A DNA stretch of 64,000 nucleotides, taken from Polaribacter sp. (GTDB taxonomy: Bacteria; Bacteroidota; Bacteroidia; Flavobacteriales; Flavobacteriaceae). The translations under genes and the position numbers were made by a program. Under the pieces are notes generated by a model. It was not told the origin of the DNA and made no database searches. It saw nothing but the letters and a program-made list of their open reading frames with translations. Of the stretch, positions 17,487 to 25,614 are shown piece by piece (within the stretch, counting starts at the first letter, position 1; each line of letters opens with the position of its first letter). The stretch is from assembly GCA_029238315.1 (NCBI GenBank), contig JAQWGI010000036.1:1-64000 (forward strand), in the 5' to 3' direction.

Positions 17487-18359
17487 ATGAGCGTTTTAGT
17501 AAATAAAGATTCAAAAATTATAGTACAAGGTTTTACTGGAAGTGAAGGAACTTTTCATGCTGGTCAAATGATAGATTATGGAACCAACGTTGTAGGTGGT
17601 GTAACACCAGGAAAAGGAGGCCAAGAACATTTAGGTAAACCTGTTTTTAATACGGTTGCAGATGCTGTAAAAAACGCAGATGCAGATACTTCAATTATTT
17701 TTGTGCCACCAGCTTTTGCAGCAGACGCAATAATGGAAGCTGCAGATGCAGGAATTAAAGTAATCATTTGTATTACAGAAGGAATTCCTACTGCAGATAT
17801 GGTAAAAGTAAAAGCATATATCGATACTAAAGAGTGTACATTAGTTGGTCCAAATTGTCCAGGAGTTATTACTCCTGACGAAGCTAAAGTTGGCATTATG
17901 CCAGGATTTATTTTCAAAAAAGGACGTGTTGGAATTGTTTCTAAATCTGGAACATTAACGTATGAAGCTGCTGATCAAGTTGTAAAACAAGGTTACGGAA
18001 TTACTACTGCAATTGGTATAGGTGGAGATCCAATTATTGGTACTACAACTAAAGAAGCTGTTGAATTATTAATGAATGATGATGAAACTGAAGCCATTGT
18101 AATGATTGGAGAAATTGGTGGGAATTTAGAAGCTGATGCTGCTAAATGGATTAAAGCTGATGGAAATAGAAAACCTGTTGTTGGCTTTATAGCTGGGCAA
18201 ACTGCACCTGCTGGAAGAACAATGGGGCACGCTGGTGCAATTGTTGGTGGAGAAGATGACACTGCTCAAGCAAAAATGGCAATTTTAGCTGCAAACGGAA
18301 TTCACGTAGTTGAATCTCCAGCAAAAATAGGAGAAATGATTGCTAGTGTTTTAAACTAG
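17487..18359 (+). CDS. sucD: Succinate-CoA ligase (ADP-forming) alpha subunit
   Basis: TCA-cycle enzyme subunit that binds CoA and carries the phospho-histidine during conversion of succinyl-CoA to succinate with ATP formation. The 290-residue product has the CoA-binding N-terminal fold ([20 protein letters not shown]), [20 protein letters not shown] in the middle and [13 protein letters not shown] with the active His near residue 250. The beta subunit gene sucC is not adjacent, which is common in this phylum. It has its own promoter and terminator. Confidence 0.97.
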   Translation: MSVLVNKDSKIIVQGFTGSEGTFHAGQMIDYGTNVVGGVTPGKGGQEHLGKPVFNTVADAVKNADADTSIIFVPPAFAADAIMEAADAGIKVIICITEGIPTADMVKVKAYIDTKECTLVGPNCPGVITPDEAKVGIMPGFIFKKGRVGIVSKSGTLTYEAADQVVKQGYGITTAIGIGGDPIIGTTTKEAVELLMNDDETEAIVMIGEIGGNLEADAAKWIKADGNRKPVVGFIAGQTAPAGRTMGHAGAIVGGEDDTAQAKMAILAANGIHVVESPAKIGEMIASVLN

Positions 18360-18379
18360 TATTCTTTATATATAATAGC

Positions 18380-18425
18380 AATTCCCGTTTCTACTGATTT
18401 TTCAGTTTTACGGGAATTTCTTTTT
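18380..18425 (+). terminator. Terminator after sucD
   Basis: AATTCCCGT (18380-18388) pairs with ACGGGAATT (18410-18418), and an inner ACTGA/TCAGT stem extends it. A T-run follows. Confidence 0.85.
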
Positions 18426-18462
18426 ACAAAGAAGTTCATCTTTATAAAAAGATAAAGATTAG

Positions 18463-18470
18463 TATATTTG
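18463..18470 (+). promoter_or_regulatory. Candidate -7 box for fabG
   Basis: TATATTTG matches TAnnTTTG and lies 31 bp before the fabG ATG. No TTG at the expected -33 distance was found. Confidence 0.5.
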
Positions 18471-18501
18471 AATTATAATAGAAATCAAACAACTATATAA
18501 A

Positions 18502-19245
18502 ATGAAATTACTTGAAAATAAAACAGCAATAATAACAGGTGCAACAAGAGGAATTGGAAGAGGCATTGCAATTATGTTTGCCCAACAAGGTGCCAATGTT
18601 GCTTTTACTTTCAGCGCTTCTGTTGATGCCGCAAAAGCGTTAGAATCTGAACTAAATGATTTAGGGGTTAAAGCAAAAGGGTACCAATCTAACGCGGCAA
18701 TTTTTGATGCCGCTCAAAAATTGGCTGCAGATGTTATAAAAGAATTTGGAACCATTGATATTTTAGTAAATAACGCAGGAATTACAAAAGATAATTTGCT
18801 AATGCGTATTTCTGAAGATGATTTTGATAAAGTAATTGAAGTGAATTTAAAATCGGTTTTTAACTTAACAAAAGCTGTCATTCGACCAATGATGAAACAA
18901 CGAAAAGGATCAATTATTAACATGAGTTCTATCGTTGGAATTAATGGAAACGCAGGCCAAGCAAATTACGCAGCTTCTAAAGCTGGTATCGTTGGCTTCT
19001 CTAAATCTGTAGCATTAGAATTGGGTTCAAGAAATATTAGAAGTAATGTTATTGCGCCAGGATTTATTGAAACGGAAATGACTGGAAAATTAGATGCTGC
19101 AACCGTTCAGGGTTGGAGAGATGCCATTCCTTTAAAGCGTGGTGGTTCTCCAGAAGATATTGCCAATGCTTGTGTATTCTTAGCTTCTGACATGAGTGCT
19201 TACATTACAGGCCAAACGTTGTCTGTTGATGGCGGAATGAACTAA
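18502..19245 (+). CDS. fabG: 3-oxoacyl-ACP reductase FabG
   Basis: NADPH-dependent short-chain dehydrogenase reducing 3-oxoacyl-ACP in fatty acid elongation. The 247-residue protein has the cofactor motif TGATRGIGRGIA (residues 12-23), NNAGIT (about 91-96), the catalytic Ser in NMSSIVG and YAASKAG (Tyr and Lys near 152-156), and the C-terminal ITGQTLSVDGGMN typical of FabG. It is monocistronic between two terminators, next to other fatty acid and lipid A genes. Confidence 0.95.
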   Translation: MKLLENKTAIITGATRGIGRGIAIMFAQQGANVAFTFSASVDAAKALESELNDLGVKAKGYQSNAAIFDAAQKLAADVIKEFGTIDILVNNAGITKDNLLMRISEDDFDKVIEVNLKSVFNLTKAVIRPMMKQRKGSIINMSSIVGINGNAGQANYAASKAGIVGFSKSVALELGSRNIRSNVIAPGFIETEMTGKLDAATVQGWRDAIPLKRGGSPEDIANACVFLASDMSAYITGQTLSVDGGMN

Positions 19246-19267
19246 TTATTGATAATAATCTATAAAG

Positions 19268-19319
19268 ACCTGCAATAAGAACTCAATTTAATTTGGTTTT
19301 TTATTGCAGGTTTTTTTTA
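19268..19319 (+). terminator. Terminator after fabG
   Basis: ACCTGCAATAA (19268-19278) pairs with TTATTGCAGGT (19301-19311) and is followed by a run of T. Confidence 0.9.
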
Positions 19320-19376
19320 TTATAAATTGATTTGAATAGATAATTTAAGTAGATTTACTCTTCAATAAAATTCACA

Positions 19377-21404
19377 TTGCAAACAACCACAATTATTTAC
19401 CTTATAGGAGCTTTACTTTTTAGTATAGCCGTTTCTTGGTTTTTGTATTTCTATAAATCTAAAGAACTTAGAAAAGTAGATTATTTCCTTTTTGGGTTAA
19501 GAGCAACAAGTCTTTTTTTATTGGTATTGCTATTGATAAATCCAACAATAGAAAGACAAGAGTTTATTAATCAAAAGCCCATACTTTCAGTATTAGTTGA
19601 TAATTCTTCATCTGTAAAGCATTTTAAAAGTGAAAAGAAAGTTATTGATTTTGTTAATTTGATTGAAAAAAATTCTGCAATCAATAATAAGTTTGATGTT
19701 CAGTTTTTTAAATTTGGAGATCACATTACATCTCTAGATTCTTTATCCTTTATAGAAAATCAAACTAATATTTATAAAGCAATTGATAGAGTAGAAGCAC
19801 TTCAGAAAAATACAGTTGCTCCTGTTGTTTTAATTTCTGACGGAAATCAAACAACTGGAAATTTATATCCACAGATTAAAACAAGTAAAAATATTTTCCC
19901 TTTAATTATTGGTGATACGATTCCGAAAAGTGATCTACGAATAACACAAGTAAACGTAAATAAATATAGTTATTTAAAAAATCGATTTCCTGTTGAAACT
20001 CGCATCATCTATAACGGCAGTAAAGCTGTAAAAACAAAATTCACAATAGAATATAAAGGAAAAACAATTTTTAGAAGAGATCTATTATTTTCTTCAACTA
20101 AAAAGGTTGCAACCATTTCTACATCAATTGCCTCAGAAGAAGAAGGTGTTCAATATTACAAGGCTTTTGTGCATTCAATAAACGGTGAAGAAAATTTGAC
20201 AAACAATTCGAAATCTTTTTCAGTCGAAGTTTTAAATCAACAAACAAAAATATTGGTATTAACTTCTGTACTACATCCAGACCTTGGTACATTAAAAAAA
20301 GCAATCGAAACCAACAAACAACGATCAGTTACGGTTTCAGATGTTAAAACGTTTAAAGGTAAATTAACAGATTATCAATTGGTTATATTTTACCAGCCAA
20401 CAACTGATTTTAAGACAGCTTTTACTTCTATTAATGCTTTGAAAATCAATTATTTTGTAATTACAGGAAGCAATACTAATTGGAGTTTTTTAAACAACTA
20501 TCAGTCTAATTATCGTAAAACCATAACAAATCAAACCGAAGCATTTGGGGCCATTTTTAACAAAGGGTTTTTAACATTTAAGCAGAAAGATATATTTTTT
20601 AATACTCTTTCACCACTAAAAGCCATTTTTGGAAACCTTAATTTCACCTCTAAATTTGATGCATTATTATTTCAAAATATTGCTGGTTTTGAGACAAGTA
20701 CTCCGTTGTTAGCCACTTTTGAGAATGATGTTCATAAAAGTGGAGTTTTGTTTGGTGAAGGTATTTGGACATGGAGAGTAGAAAGTTTTTTGAATTCAGG
20801 TTCTTTTCAAGATTTTGATGATTTTTTATCAAATCTAGTTCAGTATTTAGCTTCTTCAAAACAACGAGAACGCTTAACGTTAAATTACGAAGCGTTGCAC
20901 CCTGCTAATACTCCAATTACCATCAATGCTTTTTATGTAGATAAAAATTACCAATTTGATGCCAGAGCTAAACTGAAATTATCACTTACAAATAGCAGCA
21001 CGAATGTTTCTCAAAATATACCATTTTCATTGTTAAAAAACTCGTTTGAAGCCATTTTAGATGATTTACCTACTGGGAATTATCAATTTGTAGTTTCTGT
21101 AGACAATCAATCTATACTTAAATCAGGAAGTTTTCAGGTAAGCGCTTTTCAAATAGAAAAACAATTTACAAATGCAAATCAAAGTAAATTAAGTTTATTG
21201 GCAGAAAACACCAATGGTACCTCTTATTGTATCTCAGATGGCAAGCAGTTTATGACAAACTTACTTGCAGATAAACGCTACGTTAGTAAGCAAATAAGTA
21301 AAGTAACTACACAAGAATTAATAGCATGGAGGTCTATTTTAATAGCTATTGTGATCTTTTTATCTATAGAATGGTTTGTTAGAAAATACTTAGGTAAAAT
21401 TTAA
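19377..21404 (+). CDS. VWA-like membrane protein
   Basis: A 675-residue membrane protein with two N-terminal hydrophobic segments (about 6-24 and 37-58), a large extracytoplasmic part, and a C-terminal membrane helix (about 650-668, SILIAIVIFLSIEWFV). The segment PILSVLVDNSSSVKHF (about 67-82) followed by VAPVVLISDGNQTTG is a von Willebrand A-like fold with a DxSxS-type metal site (DNSSS). Related Bacteroidota proteins are annotated only as VWA-domain or BatA-like membrane proteins; the role is unknown. The start codon is TTG at 19377, chosen because the first helix begins right after it. A CPXCG gene follows by 5 bp. Confidence 0.75.
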   Translation: MQTTTIIYLIGALLFSIAVSWFLYFYKSKELRKVDYFLFGLRATSLFLLVLLLINPTIERQEFINQKPILSVLVDNSSSVKHFKSEKKVIDFVNLIEKNSAINNKFDVQFFKFGDHITSLDSLSFIENQTNIYKAIDRVEALQKNTVAPVVLISDGNQTTGNLYPQIKTSKNIFPLIIGDTIPKSDLRITQVNVNKYSYLKNRFPVETRIIYNGSKAVKTKFTIEYKGKTIFRRDLLFSSTKKVATISTSIASEEEGVQYYKAFVHSINGEENLTNNSKSFSVEVLNQQTKILVLTSVLHPDLGTLKKAIETNKQRSVTVSDVKTFKGKLTDYQLVIFYQPTTDFKTAFTSINALKINYFVITGSNTNWSFLNNYQSNYRKTITNQTEAFGAIFNKGFLTFKQKDIFFNTLSPLKAIFGNLNFTSKFDALLFQNIAGFETSTPLLATFENDVHKSGVLFGEGIWTWRVESFLNSGSFQDFDDFLSNLVQYLASSKQRERLTLNYEALHPANTPITINAFYVDKNYQFDARAKLKLSLTNSSTNVSQNIPFSLLKNSFEAILDDLPTGNYQFVVSVDNQSILKSGSFQVSAFQIEKQFTNANQSKLSLLAENTNGTSYCISDGKQFMTNLLADKRYVSKQISKVTTQELIAWRSILIAIVIFLSIEWFVRKYLGKI

Positions 21405-21409
21405 ATAAT

Positions 21410-21592
21410 ATGATAGAGCACTTCTTTCAATGCCCGTATTGTTGGGAAAGTATTTCGATGTTATTGGATACAAGCGTTATAAACCAAGCTTATGTAGAAG
21501 ATTGTGAAGTTTGTTGTAATCCAATACAAATATCTCTTTATTTCGAGGCTAATTATTTAACAAGTTTTGAAGCAATTAGTTTAGGGCAATAA
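21410..21592 (+). CDS. CPXCG-motif cysteine-rich protein
   Basis: A 60-residue protein with two cysteine pairs, CPYC (8-11) and CEVC (33-36, followed by CNP), forming a likely zinc ribbon. It matches the small CPXCG-motif family found in many bacteria, whose function is unknown. It starts 5 bp after the VWA gene and so is cotranscribed with it. Confidence 0.88.
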   Translation: MIEHFFQCPYCWESISMLLDTSVINQAYVEDCEVCCNPIQISLYFEANYLTSFEAISLGQ

Positions 21593-21647
21593 ACATAAAA
21601 AATAGATTTTTTTTGACATTTATTTTATAAGATTGTACTGATAAACC

Positions 21648-21677
21648 TTGTAGTTAAGTTGCTTTATTGTAAATTTG
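21648..21677 (+). promoter_or_regulatory. Promoter of the prohibitin-family gene
   Basis: TTG (21648-21650) and TAAATTTG (21670-21677) are spaced by 19 bp, an almost ideal Bacteroidota promoter. The TTG within the -7 box could be mistaken for a start codon; the ATG at 21702 is the better start. Confidence 0.8.
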
Positions 21678-21701
21678 AAACAACTTAAAAAAAATAAAAT
21701 C

Positions 21702-22535
21702 ATGAGTAATCAACAGTTAGATATTAAATTTCCAAAAGGAGGAGTCTTCTTTATTGTAATTGCAGTAGTAGCAATCATATTAGTTTCTAAATCTGCAGTA
21801 ACAATTGGATCTGGAGAAAGAGGTGTTTTGTATAAATGGATTGGTGGGGTTGTAACAGATGAAGCTCCATTAAATGAAGGTTTTAATTTAGTAATGCCTT
21901 GGAATAAAGTATTTAAATACAATGTAAGGCAACAAGAATTGTTTGAGAAAAAAATGGCTGTATTGTCTTCTAACGGATTAGAAATTCAATTAGATGCTTC
22001 TGTATTATACCAAGCAAAAGGAGAAACTGTAGCAAAATTACATCAAACTAGAGGAGAGAATTATTTGCAAAGTGTAATAATTCCTGCCATTCGTTCTGCA
22101 ACAAGAAGTGTAGTTGGTAGGTATACTCCGGAGCAATTATATTCTACTAAACGTGATGCCATTCAGACAGAAATATTTGAGGAAACTAAGAAAATCTTAG
22201 ATCCACAGTTTATTCAGTTAAATTCGGTTTTAGTAAGAGATGTAACATTACCACCAACGATTAAAGAAGCAATTGAACGAAAATTAAAACAAGAACAAGA
22301 ATCTTTAGAATACGAATTTAGACTTGTAACCGCTAAAAAAGAAGCAGAAAAAGTAAGAATTGAAGCGCAAGGTAAAGCAGATGCGAATAGAATTTTAAGT
22401 GCATCTTTAAATGATAAAATTTTACAAGATAAAGGAATCGAAGCGACTATTAAGTTAGCACAGTCTTCGAACAGCAAAGTTGTTGTAATTGGTTCTGGAA
22501 AAGATGGCTTGCCAATTATCCTAGGAAATCAATAA
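21702..22535 (+). CDS. Prohibitin-family (SPFH/band 7) membrane protein
   Basis: A 277-residue SPFH-domain protein related to mitochondrial prohibitin and bacterial HflK/HflC. After a short N-terminus, one membrane helix (about residues 15-32) anchors it. The band 7 domain (about 35-205) has the typical GERGVLYKW and RSVVGRYTPEQLYSTKRD segments, followed by a helical coiled-coil tail rich in Glu/Lys/Ala. Such proteins oligomerise and scaffold membrane proteases or lipid domains. I set the start at ATG 21702, because an upstream TTG (21675) lies in the promoter. A terminator follows at 22613. Confidence 0.92.
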   Translation: MSNQQLDIKFPKGGVFFIVIAVVAIILVSKSAVTIGSGERGVLYKWIGGVVTDEAPLNEGFNLVMPWNKVFKYNVRQQELFEKKMAVLSSNGLEIQLDASVLYQAKGETVAKLHQTRGENYLQSVIIPAIRSATRSVVGRYTPEQLYSTKRDAIQTEIFEETKKILDPQFIQLNSVLVRDVTLPPTIKEAIERKLKQEQESLEYEFRLVTAKKEAEKVRIEAQGKADANRILSASLNDKILQDKGIEATIKLAQSSNSKVVVIGSGKDGLPIILGNQ

Positions 22536-22612
22536 AAAAACACAAAGTTCTTAGCTTTATGTAAACTTTATTATTGAGTTCCTAAAAAAAATAATCTTTT
22601 AGTATAAATATC

Positions 22613-22645
22613 AAAATCAGCCTTCTTAGGCTGATTTTTTTTATT
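22613..22645 (+). terminator. Terminator after the prohibitin-family gene
   Basis: A perfect 10-bp arm AAAATCAGCC (22613-22622) pairs with GGCTGATTTT (22629-22638) around TTCTTA and runs into T's. Confidence 0.92.
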
Positions 22646-22739
22646 TCTTAAATATCTGTTAAATAGTTATTTAGGTTGTAACTTTTTCCTTTTTGTTGCG
22701 TCATATAAGTGTAAGTAATTATAGAAAAAAACAAAAAAA

Positions 22740-22865
22740 ATGACAACAGTAAATAATTTAAAAGAAGAAAAGAAAAACAACCAAGTTAGTAGTTTTCATT
22801 CTAAGAGAGTTTCTTGGAATAATAAAAGAAAATATAACTACAAATACATTACATCTGTATTTTAA
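22740..22865 (+). CDS. Small basic peptide of unknown function (41 aa)
   Basis: A 41-codon ATG-to-TAA frame lies between two terminators in what otherwise looks like an empty gap of about 400 bp. The product is strongly basic and polar, starting MTTVNNLKEEKKNN and ending YNYKYITSVF, with many Lys, Asn, Ser and aromatic residues in its second half. It has no signal peptide or membrane segment. It is preceded by an A-rich tract, normal for flavobacterial starts, and followed 35 bp later by a hairpin and T-run, so a short independent transcript is plausible. No -33/-7 promoter is convincing. I do not recognise the family; a non-coding RNA is the alternative. Confidence 0.45.
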   Translation: MTTVNNLKEEKKNNQVSSFHSKRVSWNNKRKYNYKYITSVF

Positions 22866-22900
22866 GAAAGAGAGATTAGTTAGTTTTTAATAGTTGATAA

Positions 22901-22934
22901 AAGAGTTGTAAATTTAGTTTTACAGCTCTTTTTG
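22901..22934 (+). terminator. Terminator after the 41-aa ORF
   Basis: AAGAGTTGTAAA (22901-22912) pairs with TTTACAGCTCTT (22919-22930, one G-U) followed by T's. It may also serve the convergent gene ending at 22938. Confidence 0.75.
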
Positions 22935-22937
22935 AAT

Positions 22938-23738
22938 TTAATTTTTATTCCTGTTCGGTAAAATATTTCGCTCTATTTTTCCTTTTTTTATCGCTTTATA
23001 ATTCTCATAACAATCTAATACAGCTTCAATCATTTGTAAATCACTTGCTTTTTTTATAAAATAATCTGAGTAATTACAATCAGTCAGTAGCTTACTGAGT
23101 TCTTGCTTGTCCATTTGAAGGTATTCCATCATAACTTCTCTATCAAACTTACCGCTTAACATAGCTCTTAAATTATCTTCTTTTTTTAATTTTTGAAGTT
23201 TTTTTAGCTGCTTTGGTTTTTTGCCAAATAAATTATATAAGAAATCTACAGGTTTAAACAAACTGGCTAAAGGAGATGTTAAGCTATTTGCTGAAGATTT
23301 ACCTATTTCGTAAGTTTGTGGCAATCCATTAATTCGTATTCTAGTAAATCGATCTTTAGGGACTTGTTTAACATCTACTTCTAATACACCAATTAGTTTT
23401 GTAGATTTAATAACTACTTCTTTAATTTCATTGGCTTTTTCTAACAATGCAATTACCAATTCATTTCCTTTTAGTAAATCGTTTGTTATTTTTAACTTTA
23501 TAGATTGAAACCCTAAATAGGAAACTAGGATTGTGTCATTGGCTTTAGTACCCAATTCAAACATTCCTTTTTCATCTGTTATCGTACCCACAACCGTATT
23601 TAGGTTTAAGATATGTGCAGCACTTAAACCTTTGGTAGATCCTGCTTTAACGATTTGTCCTTTTAATTTTGTATCTGTTTGAGAAAATCCTAAAAAGGAG
23701 ATTCCAAGAAACAATAGAAGTAATATTTTTTTTTGCAT
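22938..23738 (-). CDS. Exported protein with carboxypeptidase-regulatory-like domain
   Basis: A 266-residue secreted protein. A signal peptide (about 1-19, ending GFSQ) precedes a CarboxypepD_reg-like beta-sandwich (about 24-95: KLKGQIVKAGSTKGLSAAHI, TITDEKGMFELG, DTILVSYLGFQS), the same domain that begins many TonB receptors. The rest (about 115-266) is Lys/Leu-rich and helical with no recognised domain. Such stand-alone proteins are common in flavobacteria and their function is unknown. It is monocistronic. Confidence 0.85.
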   Translation of the reverse strand: MQKKILLLLFLGISFLGFSQTDTKLKGQIVKAGSTKGLSAAHILNLNTVVGTITDEKGMFELGTKANDTILVSYLGFQSIKLKITNDLLKGNELVIALLEKANEIKEVVIKSTKLIGVLEVDVKQVPKDRFTRIRINGLPQTYEIGKSSANSLTSPLASLFKPVDFLYNLFGKKPKQLKKLQKLKKEDNLRAMLSGKFDREVMMEYLQMDKQELSKLLTDCNYSDYFIKKASDLQMIEAVLDCYENYKAIKKGKIERNILPNRNKN

Positions 23739-23803
23739 TTCACAAAGTTACTAATTAATCTTTTTGAAGGAGTTAATTTTCTGTGAAATAACATAGTATT
23801 TTG

Positions 23804-23887
23804 TGCACATAACAGGAGTTGAACCTGCACGTTCTTACGAACACAAGCCCCTCAAGCCTGCGCGTCTACCAATTCCGCCATATGTGC
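23804..23887 (-). tRNA. tRNA-Leu (anticodon GAG)
   Basis: An 84-nt type II tRNA read on the minus strand. Acceptor arms GCACATA/TATGTGC pair over 7 bp. TGGCGGAATTGGTAGACGCG is the leucine D-arm. The anticodon loop TTGAGGG is closed by CAGGC/GCTTG and carries GAG at 23851-23853. A long variable arm and GGTTCAACTCC follow. The 3' CCA is not encoded. Confidence 0.95.
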
Positions 23888-23900
23888 GTGTGTTCTAAAT

Positions 23901-23931
23901 AAAAAAAGTTAAGCAGAGCTTAACTTTTTTT
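23901..23931. terminator. Bidirectional hairpin between tRNA-Lys and tRNA-Leu
   Basis: A perfect 14-bp inverted repeat (23901-23914 and 23918-23931) with loop AGA and A/T runs at both ends sits between the two tRNA genes. It is likely a terminator for tRNA-Lys or a processing signal in a shared precursor. Confidence 0.75.
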
Positions 23932-23932
23932 G

Positions 23933-24005
23933 TGACCGGGCTGGGGCTCGAACCCAGGACCCTCTCCTTAAAAGGGAGATGCTCTACCAACTGAGCTACC
24001 AGGTC
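23933..24005 (-). tRNA. tRNA-Lys (anticodon TTT)
   Basis: A 73-nt tRNA on the minus strand. The acceptor stem starts GACCTGG and pairs with CCCGGTC. The D-arm is TAGCTCAGTTGGTAGAGCA. The anticodon stem TCTCC/GGAGA encloses loop CTTTTAA with anticodon TTT. The T-arm is GGGTTCGAGCCCC-like. CCA is not encoded. Confidence 0.96.
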
Positions 24006-24026
24006 TTGCTTTATTTAAAGCGAGTG

Positions 24027-24034
24027 CAAATATA
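24027..24034 (-). promoter_or_regulatory. Candidate -7 box for tRNA-Lys
   Basis: The minus strand reads TATATTTG, a TAnnTTTG match, ending about 22 bp before the mature tRNA 5' end. No clear -33 TTG is present. Confidence 0.5.
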
Positions 24035-24106
24035 CTACCTAATCTTAAAAAATAAAAGAAAATGTATATAATTTTTCAGATATTTGTATTTACATAAATA
24101 GTAGAG

Positions 24107-24622
24107 ATGAAAATAGTTTTATTAGGGTACATGGGTAGTGGGAAATCAACAATTGGAAAGTATGTTTCTGGTAAAACACATTTAACTTTTATTGATTTAG
24201 ACTCTTATATTGAAGAGAGCGAAAAAATGTCTATTTCTACTATATTTTCTACTAAAGGAGAAATTTATTTTAGAAAGAAAGAAGGTATTTATTTAAAAGA
24301 AATTCTAGATTCTAAATCTAATTTTATTTTGGCACTTGGAGGAGGAACTCCATGTTATGGTGTAAATATGAATCTAATTAAAGAAAGTGGTATTAAGAGC
24401 TTTTATTTAAAAAGCAGTATTCCTTTTTTAGTAAATAGATTAGCGAAGGAAAAGGAAAAACGTCCTCTAATTGCAAATTTAAGTCAAGAACAATTAATGG
24501 AGTTTATAGGAAAACATTTGTTTGAAAGAGCGCCCTTTTATGAGCAATCTAATTTTAAGATTCAAATAGATCATAAATCTATTGAAGATGTATTTAATGA
24601 AATTGCTTTACAGTTACATTAA
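24107..24622 (+). CDS. aroK: Shikimate kinase
   Basis: ATP-dependent kinase making shikimate 3-phosphate in aromatic amino acid synthesis. The 171-residue protein has the P-loop GYMGSGKST (7-15), the shikimate-binding DLDSYIE (31-37), FRKKEG (about 55-60), the LALGGGTPC loop (77-85) and the lid Arg in KEKRPLI. The length is normal. It overlaps the convergent phosphoribosyltransferase gene by 9 bp at the stop codons. Confidence 0.95.
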   Translation: MKIVLLGYMGSGKSTIGKYVSGKTHLTFIDLDSYIEESEKMSISTIFSTKGEIYFRKKEGIYLKEILDSKSNFILALGGGTPCYGVNMNLIKESGIKSFYLKSSIPFLVNRLAKEKEKRPLIANLSQEQLMEFIGKHLFERAPFYEQSNFKIQIDHKSIEDVFNEIALQLH

Positions 24623-25117
24623 ATAAGCGATTGCTTTGTTTTTTGTAAATTCTACAACAACATGTTCTTGAAGTGTAGTTGAAAGAGAAGTTCCCTTAAA
24701 ATCTGCTTTAACAGGATATTTTTTATGATTTCTATTCACTAAAACGGCTGTTTTAAATCTTTTTAGTGGAACCTCTAAAAAGTGTTTGATTCCGTAAATT
24801 AAAGTGGCGCCAGAGTTTAAAACGTCATCTACTAAAACTAGTGATTTATTTTTATAATGATCGCTGCTAATCGAAGTTTTAATTGGGCTTAATAGCTTTT
24901 TTTTATCGATAATTACTTCACACATTGTAATAGATATATCTGTTATTTTAGCTAACTCTTTTTCAATTTCTTGTGCAAATAAAAAACCATTAGTGGTAAT
25001 ACCTGCTAAAATAATTTCTTTTTCCTTGCTGTTGCTCTCAAGAATTTGATACGCAATTCGTTTCGTTTTTTGTTGAATTTGTTCGGAAGTTAAAAAGATG
25101 TTTTTCTTTACAGTCAT
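24614..25117 (-). CDS. Phosphoribosyltransferase, PyrR-like
   Basis: A 167-residue type I phosphoribosyltransferase. The PRPP-binding motif LVLVDDVLNSGATLIYG (about 92-108) is intact. The N-terminus LTSEQIQQKTKRIAYQILES and the overall size match the PyrR-like uracil phosphoribosyltransferase group of Bacteroidota. No pyr genes or attenuator are nearby, so a regulatory role cannot be claimed. The S4-domain gene lies 31 bp upstream on the same strand, suggesting a two-gene transcript. Confidence 0.85.
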   Translation of the reverse strand: MTVKKNIFLTSEQIQQKTKRIAYQILESNSKEKEIILAGITTNGFLFAQEIEKELAKITDISITMCEVIIDKKKLLSPIKTSISSDHYKNKSLVLVDDVLNSGATLIYGIKHFLEVPLKRFKTAVLVNRNHKKYPVKADFKGTSLSTTLQEHVVVEFTKNKAIAYLM

Positions 25118-25148
25118 TACTTATATTTAAATAACAAAGATATTAAAA

Positions 25149-25535
25149 TTAACTTTCAGTTGGAGTAGTAGTCTCATCATAATATTCATCAATATCTCTT
25201 CTGTCTTTTTTTGTAGGTCTACCGGTGCCTTTTTTTCGATAATAATCTTTGGCATATTTAAGCATTTCAGTTTTTTCAAATGCTTCTTTCGGTGTAGTAT
25301 CTTTTCTGTATATATCAACCAATTTAGCGCCAATTCTGCTTTCTGGAATGTCTAAAATTTCTAAAGCATAATTAATTTGATTTTTCCGCACAATAATTTT
25401 TTCATTTCCATAAACTTCTTTAGATGGCTTACAGTTTGCATTGTCAATCTTTACATGTCCTTTTTTACAGGCTTCTGTTGCAATACTTCTCGTTTTAAAA
25501 ACTCGAATACACCACAAATATTTATCAATTCTCAT
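25149..25535 (-). CDS. S4-domain RNA-binding protein (Hsp15-like)
   Basis: A 128-residue protein beginning with an S4 domain: MRIDKYLWCIRVFKTRSIAT and the following KGHVKIDNANCKPSKEV (residues 1 to about 60). The C-terminus is charged (KGTGRPTKKDRRDIDEYYDE). It is similar to heat-shock protein Hsp15, which binds 50S subunits carrying nascent chains after erroneous dissociation. It is first in a pair with the phosphoribosyltransferase gene. A minus-strand TACCTTTG box at 25569-25576 is a candidate promoter. Confidence 0.9.
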   Translation of the reverse strand: MRIDKYLWCIRVFKTRSIATEACKKGHVKIDNANCKPSKEVYGNEKIIVRKNQINYALEILDIPESRIGAKLVDIYRKDTTPKEAFEKTEMLKYAKDYYRKKGTGRPTKKDRRDIDEYYDETTTPTES

Positions 25536-25614
25536 ATAAAAAGTTAAAATTTTAAAATTCTCTTTTTACAAAGGTATGAAAATCGTAAATTGCGCCTCTA
25601 AATTTAGTAATTAG

